Of a DNA stretch of 64,000 nucleotides, positions 11,786 to 24,320 are shown one piece after another. Position 1 is the first letter of the stretch, and every line of letters begins with the position of its first letter. The notes beneath the pieces are model-generated. The model saw only the letters and a program-made list of their open reading frames with translations, made no database searches and was not told the origin of the DNA. A program made the translations under genes and the position numbers. Origin of the DNA: Raphanus sativus (Eukaryota > Streptophyta > Magnoliopsida > Brassicales > Brassicaceae); contig NC_079514.1 in NCBI RefSeq assembly GCF_000801105.2, positions 33,281,075 through 33,345,074 of the forward strand. The letters are read 5' to 3'.

Positions 11786-12020
11786 TATTATGTTGTTATC
11801 TGAAAATAATATTTTTAATCATAATGATTAAAAAATTAAATTTAATAATAGTCATATATATATATTGTAATGAGAAACTTCATTATAGATACTTATATCG
11901 CTAATTTAAAATTTTAAGAGTATAAACATAACTTATCATGATAATTATTAAAATAATAATATATGTATTAATAAATATCGGTAAGATTATTATGTTCGCA
12001 TGAGCGGGCCAACCATCTAG
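11786..12020 (+). mobile_element. Helitron 3' end fragment
   Basis: CTAG at 12017-12020 is followed by T and preceded by a GC-rich, partly paired stretch ending GCGGGCCAACCAT, a Helitron 3' terminus on the plus strand. A matching 5' end is not seen between it and the previous element, so it is probably truncated. Confidence 0.55.
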
Positions 12021-12259
12021 TTTATATATATTTGATATTTTTTTTGAAATTATCAGCTCTATTTAGTACTATGTTTTAAATTTTAAATTATATATCATAA
12101 CTTATATATTTATTTTAATAAATTTTTAATTTTTTTTCAACTCGGATCCTATTTGACCGCTCCAATTGCAGGTGCTGTTGGTGTTATCCTAGTATACCAC
12201 CTATAGTAGTGATGTAGTTTTTATAAATTGTTGATACTTCATTAACTCTTTTAAAGGGA

Positions 12260-12905
12260 TCTATACTATACTAAAAGGCAAATACTCTCAAAGTAGAGAG
12301 TGTCCAACTCAGCAAATTAAATCAACCAATCATGAAAAGATTTTTCGTTCACGTCACTGATGTGCAAAACGTCTCTGCCCTTTCACTTTTCGTCGATTCC
12401 TTTGTCTTCCTCTTTGTCCATTCCCTTTCTCCAACTCTTCTGCAATCAAACCTCTACTAACGTCATTAATAGCACCGTTTCGCCTTTATTCCTCTGAAAT
12501 TATATATAATACTCTTCTTCAAATTTTAATCTCAATCAAAACTCTTTGTGATCTCCACGATGAATCCCAACGGCGAATCCAATGTCTCCGGAGGAAACAA
12601 GACGGCAAGGCCGTTATCTCCTCTCCCAATCTGATCGAACCAATCGTGAACACTGGTGTCTCATCCGGTTGATCGATCAGCAAAACGTGTGTCTCCTCCG
12701 GCGTATCCGGTGTCTTTTCCGGCGTATCGATCAAAGCTAAGGGCAAAGCCGCTGCCTCCTCTACCATGCCGAACAAGCCAAACGTTCGCAGCGCTGTTTC
12801 TTCCGGCAAAGTTTATGAATCGATGTTCTTCGAAGACGTCACTCTCGGACCACATGAAGGAGAGGTTAGGTTTCGGCTGATCCATTATCAGAAATTAGAT
12901 CTTAT
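12260..12905 (+). pseudogene. Helitron 5' end with RPA1-like relic
   Basis: A Helitron-type start, A|TCTATACTATACTAAAAGG, is at 12260. Downstream, a broken reading frame begins at ATG 12559, meets an in-frame TGA after about 25 codons, and is followed in another frame by a stretch containing SGKVYESMFFEDVT and GEVRFRLIHY. The last motif recalls RPA70-like (OB-fold) proteins that plant Helitrons often carry to bind single-stranded DNA. Stops and frame changes mark it as a relic. The RPA assignment is from memory and moderate; the Helitron start is better supported. The matching 3' end is not certain (see findings). Confidence 0.5.
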
Positions 12906-13146
12906 AAATCATATCAACATGCATTGAAAATGTTAGTGTTGTGTCGTTGAAACTTTCCATACAGCATTCGCAGTTAAGAGGCTCCTCTGTTCCATAATGC
13001 ATTCGAACTTCTCTTACATTAATAATAAATTTGAAATCTACACTTACGTTCACTACTGTTTTGTTTAACCAGTAAAATTCATAAAACAAATTAAAGACAC
13101 TATTATATAAAGCCGCATTTATGTGAACTCTGTAAAAACAATAATA

Positions 13147-13800
13147 TTATAAGATTCATTTTCTGCTTAACAATGGAGGCAGAACTCGAGGTGAGTAGGG
13201 CAAGTACTATTATTATCAGTAGTACTTCTTTATATCTCGGCATTCCTCTTCTTGCAAGCATTGGTTCAGATTCCAAAAGGTTAAATCTTTATACTTTTTC
13301 TTTTCTTTTATATTCTATTCTTTCTTTGATCAACACTGCATGAATGAATCATATAATAATAATAATCAGTTTTGATTCAGACATGTTATTCTTTGATTGT
13401 ACTCACAGTTTTGGTAACTTTTTTTAAAAATGATAATATTTACTGTTGTGTAGAAAACAGAGAGAAGAAGAGCACTGTGAAGTATTATCAATGGAGAAAG
13501 AGATTTACAGAATACATAATTCAAGAGAAGGGATATAATGTGTTTTGATGTTTATGAACAACATCTTTGATTTCAGACATGGTGGATCTATCCATAAGCT
13601 TTTGATGGATAAGAAACGTGGAAGCAAAAGAATCGTAGGTTTCAGTTTCTTTTTTCCTTTTGGGACATCATTAGGAAAATGTGTCTGAAACAAAAAAAAA
13701 ATGGATTCTCATTTTGTTGGTTAATGTAATAATGCAGGTGTTGAGACTATGGTGGAGAAGCAGCTTACCTGTGACTGCTACTTTGAGGTACTGGATTTGA
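13147..13800 (+). other. Possible small captured exons, unrecognised
   Basis: A short ATG-led stretch at 13173, and segments at 13577-13637 and 13739-13800, sit between plausible splice signals and are less AT-rich than their surroundings. The last can read VETMVEKQLTCDCYFEV. I do not recognise the protein. They lie just left of a Helitron end at 13820 and may be a gene fragment broken by it. Confidence 0.25.
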
Positions 13801-13819
13801 GAATCAAATTTGTTTTTTA

Positions 13820-15305
13820 CTAGGTAATTGCCCGCGCTACGCAGCGGGATTTTATTTTACTTTTTAATCAAATAATTTAATTTTGTTAATTTAGTTAATT
13901 TACTTTATACTGTGAAACTATAACATAATATTTCAAATTATAGCTAACTCTAATATAAATATTTTACAAAATATCTGTATGCTTTTGAATATATAATATC
14001 TTATCTATTTGGTTATTATTCGGATGTATTGGATAACATGTACTTTTCTAATTCAATAGTAATATTTTTGTTCTACATTTTACAGTTTTGATTTATTTTT
14101 TCATTTCATTTAATTCATTCTTGTCTTAGATTTGTATATATATATATATTTAATTAAGATATCTATAATTTAATACATGTTGTTTTGAGAATCAAATAGT
14201 AAAAATTAACTATTAATTGATTCAAAGTTACATCAATGAAAATAGCAACAATAATCTTTTCAAACATCATGCATATATATAAATAATACAAAATCAAGCT
14301 TAATTGAATTTTTTTGGTAATAAATGTATATTATTATTGAGAATTTTGTATTGATTTATCTATGTACGGACATTTTATAATTTATATGTATAAAATAATA
14401 AAATATTACTATAAATTATAATATATTAGTTTTTGCCAAATTTTGATTTTAGATTTAAATAAAATTGGATTGGTCTAATTACTTATTTTGTGGATATATT
14501 GTGTTACATATATTTCTTCAGAGTAAAGTACAACTATTTTTAATCGAATTCAACAAAATTGAACTAATTGTATTCATTGTATTAGTCTGGATATTCATCT
14601 TAGAATGTGTAAGTACACTTTTGATTTTGAAAAAGAAATGGTTATATGTTAATTTGCAACTAAAACCAGAAAAAAATAAAGTGATGATCAGTACAAAGTA
14701 GTATAAGAACATAACTGATAAATTTTAAAAGAGATTTATTTTACTTTAATGCCAAGTTTATTTTCGTAAACTCTTTTATGAAATCACATTATATATAAAA
14801 ATATTTTCGTTTCAAATTTTATGATGTATATTGTTATAGAAATTATATCAAAAATAGAAAAAAAGAAACTTAAGTTAAACTAAAAAGAATAATATTGATT
14901 ATTTATTAAATATCTTATTTCTGTTATTTAAATTATTTTTCTAATAACTATAAAAATAGATTGATTTAAAATAAAATGCCTATTACTTTAAAAATATATT
15001 ATTTGTTCAAGATTATCTTCTTTTAATGGAAGATTATTTCTTTACTTTGAAACAAAAGATTATTTTGTAAACTTTACTTTTAATGAATCATATTATATTA
15101 ATATATATTTTTCGTTTTAAGATATTTTAAATTCTCTTTATTATATAAAGAAAAGGAAACAACAATAAAAAGGAAAACATAAATATTTTTAATAAGGTAA
15201 TTAGACATATTTGATTCATTAAGGATATCATTGTAATCAACCATCGTGAGAACTAATGTGAGTGCGACACATAGGAAACTGACTTCTCAAATAATATTAT
15301 AGAGA
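13820..15305 (-). mobile_element. Helitron, GC-hairpin family, about 1.5 kb
   Basis: Reading the minus strand, the 3' end is CTAG|T (plus strand A|CTAG at 13819-13823) with a CCCGC...GCGGG hairpin at 13831-13848. The 5' end is A|TCTCTATAATATTATTTG, ending at 15305. The interior is AT-rich and has no intact transposase; short open frames at 14465 and 15565 (just outside) are low-complexity. Confidence 0.82.
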
Positions 15306-16486
15306 TATGAAATATGCATCATACAATTTAAATGTATTTTAGTTTTAATTTTATTAAATAATATGAAACCTTAAAAAAAACAAAAATATACCCCTTATCA
15401 ATATAAAGAAGTAATAAAATTTATTATTAGCATTATATATAAAAATTATTATTTTAATATGACTCTATATTTACATAGAGTTTTCTAACAATTATTATCT
15501 TAATAGTTTATTGATATATGTCATATTTTAACAAAACCAATTAAGAATCGATAAATTTATTAATATGTATTTATTAATTAATCAGATATTAGTTTATAGA
15601 ATTTTTCCTGTATATGCTTTATTGTATTTGCTTCTAAATTGTTTTCTTAAAAAAAGTTTTTTTTCATTTAAATTGTTAAACCTTCAAAATAAAAGAATAT
15701 CACTGACTTTTGTGTATGTTTGTTTCTTCCAAGTTATGCAACATGAATATGTAACTTTAATTCATAAAATCCTCCATGTCTTTTACTTGAACATGTTTTA
15801 GGATGAAATTAAACTAAATCATTCCAAACGATATACTTATGCTGTTTCTTTCTCCAAGTTTTTTTTAAGTTTTTATTGTTTGAATACCGAATTAGATCCC
15901 GACAAATAAATTGCTCTATTTAAAAAAAAACTAAAATTCCTCTACTTTATCCGATTATGATGAGTCTTTCATGGCCTATGCAAATTTTCTAAAGTGTTAC
16001 TTCTTATAACCTTTTAAAACTTATTTGTTCTACATTTGTGTCCTCTCATATTGTCTTTTTCTTTGTAATTTTAATGGTTGAGAGATTCTGTGAATATGCA
16101 ACACACAAATAAATGTTAGAAAGGGTGAATATTTAAACCCGAAATAGGATTTAACATTTGTAGTCTGTGAAGTACTTTATTAACCATGATGCTTCCTTTC
16201 ACTTCCTTTCCCCCAAACACATATCTTCGCAAATCTATACACCTCCACCATCTTCGTCTATTTCTAATTAGCTAAATAATTGTTGGACTTTATAATACTA
16301 CATGCTATTGGCTCAACAAACCAATAAACGATGGTAAAATCTTAATAAGAACAAAACATTCATTTATCAAGTATATGTGCCTTTCTACTAACTTTATTTT
16401 TCTATCAATATCAACTCTCTAGAAAGAGACTAAATAAAGAACTTGTGTTATCTACATGCTCTATCGCCACTTAATACATATTGGTG

Positions 16487-16555
<69 letters not shown>

Positions 16556-16629
16556 TCCATGTTTTGTTATACAAGATCTACTTCACGGAGATTTTAACCA
16601 ACTAATCACTCATAATAAAAGAATCTAGT
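15306..16629. other. AT-rich spacer with a 65-bp (AT)n tract
   Basis: There is no coding signal. An uninterrupted AT dinucleotide run spans 16488-16552. The apparent reading frame through it is only alternating I and Y codons. Confidence 0.7.
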
Positions 16630-18070
16630 ATCAGAAATTTCTACACTTCACATAACTCGTGCCGTTTCTCACAGTCGCTACAGCTTCTTTCACACTGGTG
16701 CCAACAAATTCTGACTGGATGAGAAACTGAAAACGATTTTTGCCCGCTTTCAAATCTATCTTGAAGCATCACCATAGAGGGAAAGAAGATACGAAACCAG
16801 AGCAGATAACTTCTTTCTAAGACTATCCATGAAAGTGCTGTAACATAACAAAAGAAAAAAACAAATGCCGGTAATCCTTGGTACCATTTTACACGATAAT
16901 GTACCCATTTTAAGAGATCAGCGCAACTCCAACATCTTCACCCTTAAACCTTCATACCATTTTACACAATGATCCACTACATGATATCACTTAACAATAA
17001 AAAATCATGTGCTTTCAAGTTTCTGACAAGAGCGTATCTATCATTATCACTTTCTTCTTCCCTTATCGTTTGGAGGAGAGACCAAAATACAATCCATATC
17101 ACAATTCAACTCTTTACTCCATTAGATCTCCGTTCATGGTGAGAAAGGCGGATGTATCCATCTCCCAATTCGACTATAGGTACAAGTCGATCTGCTTTGA
17201 CAGAAAAACCCCAGCGGTTTGAGAGAGCCGGTCTAGATTGAGGGAGACCATACAGCAAAACGCCAACATAAAAGGCCCTAAACAAACCCCATCCGAACTT
17301 GCACGCAACGTTCACCGTACGTTTGGTATCTTTAAACCCACTCAGCTTAAGAGTTGGAAATAAAATTTCACTAAAGACGGAAACTTGCGTCAGTAAGAAT
17401 CGTCTGGCGAGCTTGAACGTGGTGAAGGGATCGAAAGGAGGAGACTTTACGAGGCTGGTCATCAAATTGAATTGAAAGCCGATTGCTTTGAGCAGTGGAC
17501 CAAGGAGAGACGGAGACCCATCTGTTCGATTAGCTTTTTCTTCGGTGGTGGAGATACTACTGCATCGCTCACGGTGGATTCTTCGGTTTCATGAACCGGG
17601 TCAACCCGGACCCGACCCGAATCGGTTGAATCTGTGTCCGTAATCACAACCAAGTCGGTCTCTTTCTATATTGAATCAATCGCGTCGCTTATGAGCTCAA
17701 AGATGGGTTTCTCAATGGGTTCAAACACATTGGAAGAGGAGGAGGAGGAAGAAGAGGTGTCCGTTTCTACATCTAAGGAAATGAAATTGTGGCGAGGTGG
17801 AAGAAGAAGAAGAAGGTATCGGTGACAATAAGCATGATACTTGACAAAAGGCATGACCGAACCCAACAACATTTCTTTATTTGTTTTTGTTATGGCGTGA
17901 GGAGGAGACTTTGCAGCAATGAAGACTGATCTGTTGCAGTAGCTGTGAAACATAGAGAGAGAGAGAAGAAACTCATTTGATTTTACTTTTTCTTTCGTAA
18001 ACCTCGGAAAAGTCGAAGACCGTAATGAATGAAGAAGAAGAGTTGAACACAGTGGCAATGACATGGACAA
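16630..18070 (-). pseudogene. Broken gene of unrecognised family
   Basis: On the minus strand a coding-like frame starts at ATG 18070, with an N-terminus rich in S, L and R that could be an organelle signal. It runs to a single in-frame TAG at 17668-17666, continues in the same frame to 17462, and then resumes in another frame at 17465-17106 (FKLARRFLLTQVSVFSEI, then a CKFGWGLFRAFYVGVLLYG hydrophobic stretch). A possible last exon near 16760-16640 reads FVGTSVKEAVATVRNG. At least one stop and one frameshift break it. I do not recognise the family. It sits at the edge of a cluster of captured gene pieces and may itself be captured. Confidence 0.5.
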
Positions 18071-18239
18071 ACTAAATGTTATAACTGGTTTTCAATGTTT
18101 TTTTCAGTTAATGACATGTCCATTTCTCAACACTCTAAAAGTCTGATGTGTCAACAACTTGAGAGAACCTAGCCTTATTATTGTGGGGATTGTGTAAAAT
18201 TGCTGTGAGGAGTTAGTAACTGATTTAGATTGTTTGTGT

Positions 18240-18799
18240 TTTGTTGTCTCATGAGAGTGAAGCTGAAATGCAGTGTGTCAAGAACCTCACTGAAGAGGAG
18301 GAGACTCAGTAAAAGTGTGATACTGAATGCAGAGGAAAGATAAAGGAGAAGAAGAGAAGAAGAACATGCAGCAAAACCAACAGTGAGGATGTTAATGATC
18401 ATGCAGACAAGAAACCAGAGGATCATCAGAGGGATGCTGACTCAGTAGATGATTATTCAGAAGAGAAGTTCAGTGAGTTGATACAGTGGCGAGGTAGAGA
18501 ACTGCAAGAGCCTTGTGGATGCATCTCAGTTCTTGGATTCTAAACAAGGATCATTCTGGGACATTGGTACTTCACCAGTTTCAGGAGATTCTCAGAGAAT
18601 CAAAGAAACACAAACAATTGTAATCTTGAAGCCTGAACCAAATGGACTGGTTCCTGGTTCATCACCTGGAACAGAAACTACATGCAACAATGCGAAAAGT
18701 GGGAAATCCGGTTCTCGCTTCATTCTCAGTAGAATCAGAAGAAGACTAAAATCTTCTGCTAAGAAGAATCCATGTAATGCTGATGCATTGTCATCTTAA
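18240..18799 (+). pseudogene. Fragment of a DUF4378/DUF3741-type (TRM-like) gene
   Basis: Two overlapping frames share homologous-looking content. One to about 18540 contains NDHADKKPEDHQRDAD; the other, from 18515, contains DSKQGSFWDIGTSP, ETQTIVILKPEP and SRFILSRIRRRLKSS. The IVILKP and basic IRRRLK motifs recall plant DUF3741/DUF4378 proteins, several of which act in microtubule and growth control. An in-frame stop near 18314 and the frame switch near 18500 show decay. Start and end are not those of a complete gene. Family assignment is from memory. Confidence 0.55.
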
Positions 18800-19196
18800 C
18801 AAACCTAGGATAAAATCATAAATGGACATCACAGGTACTAAATTGGTGCATGCATAACGACGAGAGAAAAACTACAAAACCATATTGTAAATAAATATTT
18901 ATGTGTATGTATCCATACACACGTATCAAAACCGGCAAAGGGATCAGAGTGGGTGTGGTCCAAACAAGGATCAACATCGTTGTTGTAATTATCCTTTTTT
19001 TTTGCTGCTACAATGTTGTTGTTGTAATTATCATAATGATAGTGACATACACATGTCCAAAATATTTATAAATGAAATTTGACAATCGTGAGAGTCCGTT
19101 TGGCACTATTTGTGATCAATATACTTTGACGTTGTGGGTTCGAGTAAGGCATTGTCTATTTTGTTTTCCCTCTCAAAACCTGTCTATTGTCTTCAG

Positions 19197-19770
19197 ATGG
19201 AAAACTAAAGAAGCGTATGCGTATCCATCCATCTGATATCACCATGAACATTGGGAAAGGTGTTCCTGTTCCAGAATGTCCAATCGAAACCTTGGTAAAA
19301 AGTATTGTGATTTTTCCCCTTGGTTTACCTCCAAAATAGAAAAAAACATTTTATAAAGATATTACTAAGCTATGTGAGATGTGACACTGCAGATGGAAAG
19401 ACGTAAAGCATGACAACACAACACCGTCACTTGGCTAGCTTTCTGGAATGATCCTATCAACCCAAAAGAGTTCAACTATGTATTCTTGGCAGCTGGCAGT
19501 GCCTTGAAAGGTCAGAGTGACAAGGAGAAGTATGAGAAAGCCAAAAATCTTATGGTAGGCAGCTTTCATTTTTTTTTTGAAGCTTGTGCTTACACTATTA
19601 CTGTTTCTCTTTTTTAGCAACATATTTCTTTTTTCTAACTGCAGAACAACATAGACAATATAAGAGCAACTTTCACCAAAACTTTTACATCTAAGAATGT
19701 TACAAAGAAGCAAATTGCTGTCACTACTTATCTCATTGATAAACTGGCGGTTAGGGCTGGAAATGAGAAG
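19197..19770 (+). pseudogene. Captured fragment of DNA topoisomerase I
   Basis: Three exons with introns still present (19197-19294, 19393-19554, 19645-19770) code for part of the topoisomerase IB core: [48 protein letters not shown] and IAVTTYLIDKLAVRAGNEK. In the intact enzyme this region belongs to the clamp that surrounds DNA. A small insertion near 19420 breaks the frame between KHDNT and LAFW, and the N-terminus and the catalytic tyrosine part are missing. Because introns remain, the piece was copied as DNA, not by reverse transcription. Confidence 0.88.
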
Positions 19771-19784
19771 GTAAACTTTGATTT

Positions 19785-20201
19785 AAGCTTCGGTTCGGTT
19801 AGGGAGCAGGATTGATACCTACCAATAGCTAATATAAGCAGGATCATGAAGAGTGCGTTGCCTCCCAACGGAATGATCGGTAAAGATGCTAAAGATACAG
19901 TCCAGGAATGCGTCTCCGAGTACATCAGCTTCATTACCAGGGAGCATGTTGTTTCTTCTCTTTAATTGCGTCTGTAACACATAATTTTTTTTTCTTTGGA
20001 ATTTAGATTATCAGGTTAATTTGTAGCTTAGAAAGTCTTTACCTTTTTATCTGATTTTCGAATTTTGAATTTTTGATTAATGCAGAGCCATAGACAAGTG
20101 CCAGAAAGAGAAATGGAAAACTGTGAATGGTGAGGATTTGTTGCGGGCAATGTCAACATTAGATTTCGAGAATTACTTGGAACCCCTTAAAGCTGTACCA
20201 T
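19785..20201 (+). pseudogene. Captured fragment of an NF-YB subunit gene
   Basis: Exon-like segments at about 19797-19950 and 20086-20201 code for the histone-fold core of a CCAAT-box factor B subunit ([38 protein letters not shown], then [20 protein letters not shown]). Between VREQD and YLPIAN an Arg position reads TGA, so the fold cannot be made from an upstream start. It begins a few bases after the topoisomerase piece ends. It most resembles the NF-YB8/NF-YB10 type, from memory. Confidence 0.88.
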
Positions 20202-20353
20202 GCGAGGTACATGGAGGTAGGTTACATTTACTCTTAACCCCTTTATTTTTTACAGAGCCTATTATAGTTCCACAGATTAGTAAGTTACTCGCCAATGGAG
20301 ATACTAGCAACATTTTTCTATGTGTTTTGTTGTTGGCAATCTGCTGTCAACAG

Positions 20354-20703
20354 ATAAAGTTCATGAAGCATAACATCGATGCAGTCTCTTTGCAATGGTG
20401 TGATGCCTTCAAGCAAAATCAAAAAGCCAGTCAGCAGAACATTTATTTTGAGAAAGCCAGGTTTAGTTTTTATGTATTTTAATTTTACTGGAACAAAAAG
20501 ATTGAAAGATTAAAAACATTTGACTTTGGCTTAGATACTGAGATATTAGATAAGACTTTTGTAAAACCAACACTTGGTTCAGCCTTTTAATGACTGGTCA
20601 AATGCTGGTAACAGAGGAGGTGATGGATTTTTATCAGAGGAAGAGATAAGGGCTAGAAGTAATGAAACGCTTGAGAACGAAGATATACAGCAGTTGATGA
20701 GGT
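20354..20703 (+). pseudogene. Exon pieces, one CBP60-like
   Basis: The segment 20354-20460 reads [19 protein letters not shown] and I do not recognise it. The segment at about 20572-20702 reads LVQPFNDWSNAGNRGGD then FLSEEEIRARSNETLENED and ends near a poly-T run. The second resembles a C-terminal part of plant calmodulin-binding protein 60 family members, from memory. Neither has a start codon or complete domain. Same strand as the preceding fragments. Confidence 0.45.
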
Positions 20704-23151
20704 TTTTTTCTTTCTCATATTGTGATTGAGAGAAGATGGTCAACAACCTACAATTTTAAATTATTATTTGTTTAAAAATGCTCGAAAGTAAATAATGTGA
20801 AGTAGAGCTTGAATGTAAACAAAGAGAGCGTGAGGGTTGATTTTGTTGTGTGTTTGTATTGGAAAAACAGGTGGTTGTTCTTAGCGTGTCTTCACTGTCC
20901 ATGTAGAGGCTGTGAAGCAAAGTGAAGAAACATCTATTTATAATGAAGGTCAATCTCTTCTTATCAACAGCTCTTTTTTTTTCTTTTCTTTTCAACATGA
21001 TATCCACAACATATACATGTCATTGTGAATGGGTTTAAGGTAATTTATAATTGTATTGGGCAAACACTTAGGTGTGACGTCATTCAAAATTAATTTTCCT
21101 TCAAAGGTGTGTGGCTGGAGACATCAATCCCTTACAAGTAGTGGGTTGTTTCTCAAAGGTCAAAAATACTCAGCTCAGAGCGGTACCACCTCCATCATCA
21201 TTTTTAAGGGTTATTCCGGAGAACTAAAAACACAAATTTTGAGTATTTGTATTCACTTTATCTGATTTGTTATGAATCGAATCAGTGGTAAAAGTTCAGA
21301 GTTTCTTACTCCATTTTCAAATGTTTATGTGAAAGATTCAAACCTTTCATTTAGTTAATATCATTTCTTTAACTTTATGCTATGTAATTAAGGTGTTGGT
21401 CATTTAGGCCACCCACGTTTGTCTCACTTTAGCTTTTGGCGATTAGTCAATCCTTTGATGTTTTTCCTATTAATTGTGATTGGTTTCTAAAGCAAAGTTC
21501 ATCATCTTTCTACCATACAAATCTTCGAAATCAATGACCACAACAAAAGAAAAAATCACAAACACGGCTTACATACATTCATTTAGATAGAGTAACGGTG
21601 TTCAATCCACATGTCGGTTCGTTTTTTTTGTTTTTGGTTTTTCAGTTTATAAAAATAAGCTACCATATTGATATCATATCTAATTTGGTTTAGTTTGGTA
21701 TATGTACTAACGATTTTTGGTTTATTTGGGTTTATATTGTTTTTCATTTTTACTATTAAAAATATAAATAAGAAAACTATTAATATCATAATAGTGTTAA
21801 ATAACTATATTTTAGCATAAATATGTACCAATGAAAATATGTTTTATTTAATTTAATGAAAAATGAGAATTTTTTTAAACTTAGAAAAAATAAAAGAATT
21901 AATAAAATCAGTGTTTTCATGTATATATTACTAATTTTATTATAAATTTCGTATATATGTATAGTAGTATACTAACATATTTTATTTAATTGGTTTCTTC
22001 GATTTATTAGGTTTTATCGGTTTTATGCCGAACCATATTCAGATACCGTTATTTCTTAAATTAACATCCATTCGGTTTATTCGGTATTACCAAATTCAAA
22101 TCATTTTTTCTATTTCGGTTTAGTTTTACTGGAACATTTTTAAGTAGAGTAACATCTATGTTGGATTGGTAGAGGATGTGACTTTAGTTATTTTGATTTA
22201 GAATGTATGTTGTAAGTTTTTTTTTCTGTGACTTTAGATTAGATTGATGTAAATTTATATTAATTATTTTCAAAATACTAAATGTATATATATTTAAAAA
22301 TTATTTCCAAAACCAATATATTTCCTAATTTAACTTTTGGGCTGTAGTTTTAAATTATTTTCTTAAAAAAGTAATTGATAAATCAAAATGATTGTAAAAA
22401 TAAAAAGAACAGTAAAAATACTCAGAGCACTTACCAGTTACCTCTAACAACATTTATGAAATTTCTGAAAATGTTCAATAAATCAACTGTTTACCTTTTA
22501 TCAAGGTGATAAAATTATTAGATCCAACACTTTTGAAATTGTAAGAAAATTCAACAATTTATCTTTCATGTGTATTTCTAGAGAGATTGATTTTGTTGGG
22601 AAGAACTTAAACTCTTAGTCACTAATTATACAATACGAATCAGATAGAATGAACAAAATAGTTAAGAAATCAAAATCTTAAATTATTGGAGTTTTAACTA
22701 TTTTAAATAATGTAATATGTATTTTTATCATTATTTACGTTTTAAATTCTAAGATGTGAAACTTCATTTTAATAATTTATATTTTCCAGAGTTTCCAATA
22801 TATATTACATATTTAAATATAAATAATATTTTAAAATAAATTAAAAATTTATGAAATAAACTCGGGCGTATAATAATTTTTCTATTATGAACCACATCAA
22901 AAACTTTATTCTTCAGTATACTTAAATTTTTCTTACATTATTTACGTTACTATATGCAACCCTTTTACTCTTTTTTTTTGGTTACATGCACTTAATAACT
23001 ACCAGATTTCAAATAATTGTATGAAATAGAATACTCCAATCCAATTGACAAAAAAAAAGAATACTCCAATTCCAGATAAAATCCAAAACTTATGATCTAA
23101 AACTTAACAATTTTAACACTTATCTGCGCGTAGCGCGGAGATCGAATCTAG
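20704..23151 (+). mobile_element. AT-rich stretch ending in a Helitron 3' terminus
   Basis: CTAG at 23148-23151 follows a hairpin CTGCGC (23124-23129) / GCGCGG (23133-23138) with loop GTA, a good Helitron 3' end on the plus strand; the next base is C, not the usual T. Upstream to 20704 there is no gene. About 21600-22140 is a T-rich stretch with repeated GGTTCGGTTT-type phrases seen in Brassicaceae repeats. The 5' limit of the Helitron is not settled. Confidence 0.6.
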
Positions 23152-24236
23152 CAGTATATAAAATCAGTTGTTAAGTGTGTATATTTTGAAAATTTAATAT
23201 CCTATAAACTGTTAATGAAGTCATGGCCAACCACCGTGGAACATATGAGTACAATAACCAGTGTTCAAGTTCCAAGGACTCAAATTTCAAGTTACAATTA
23301 ACTCGATTATTTTTCTCTACTATAGAAATACATTTGAGCAAAATTTACTTCTATTTTATTGAAAAGAAAATAGAAGTGGATCTCAAATGATCTTACTTGA
23401 TGAAGAATACAACTCCTACATAATAATATTGTAGAATGTTTTTTTTATATTGTAGAAAATTACATATGACATGTTTTTTTAATATACTACATATCGATCA
23501 CGGCATTTTTGTTGATTTACATATTTGTTGGTGATTGGTATACCTTAATTATATATGAATAAACCTATAGTATCTGTCGACTATGGGGCTTTATATAAAT
23601 ACACTTTCCAAAGATAAAGGTTAAAAGCAACTAGTGTTCCCTTTATTGTTTAGGAAAATCAAAACACTTTTCTATGAAAGGATCAGAAATCAGAATGGTA
23701 CTCTGACGGCTGATGATTGACACCTGGCAAGTAGCCCTTTATTATAAGTTTCATTTAGAAAATAAATATAAAGAAGAAATTAAAACATTTGAAGATGTGG
23801 GTTGGAGATCGAGATCTGATTGGTCGAGACCAAAATAAGTGATGCCCACGTGGTCACTGGTTCTTCATCGTATTTGTTCCCTTTTGGGTCTAACTAAAAA
23901 CTCTTCAAAAGCTTTTTTTACCTTCAAAAGCTTTAACATGGTGAATCTAGTGATACTTGCTTTTCTAAAGTAAAAGGCTGAAGATGATTAAAGGCTACAC
24001 TTATATATTTGAAAATTATATTTTCTATTTAAAAATAGTTGTTATATATCTGAAATCTGTTACTACATGTAGTTTGGAGACTGTTATAGTAAATATAGAG
24101 GCCGAACTATCTGCCCCAAATTAAAAGTAATGATATATATTATTCTTTACAGATAATGAATAATCATATAATTAATAAAGTTACAAACCAAAAACTCAAA
24201 ATTTAATAACTAAATCAATTTATAAATGAACAATGA

Positions 24237-24320
<84 letters not shown>

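Noticed and set aside
16443..16628. Open frame through the (AT)n tract coding for repeated Ile-Tyr
   Set aside because: The microsatellite has no stop in this frame; the rest has no coding character.
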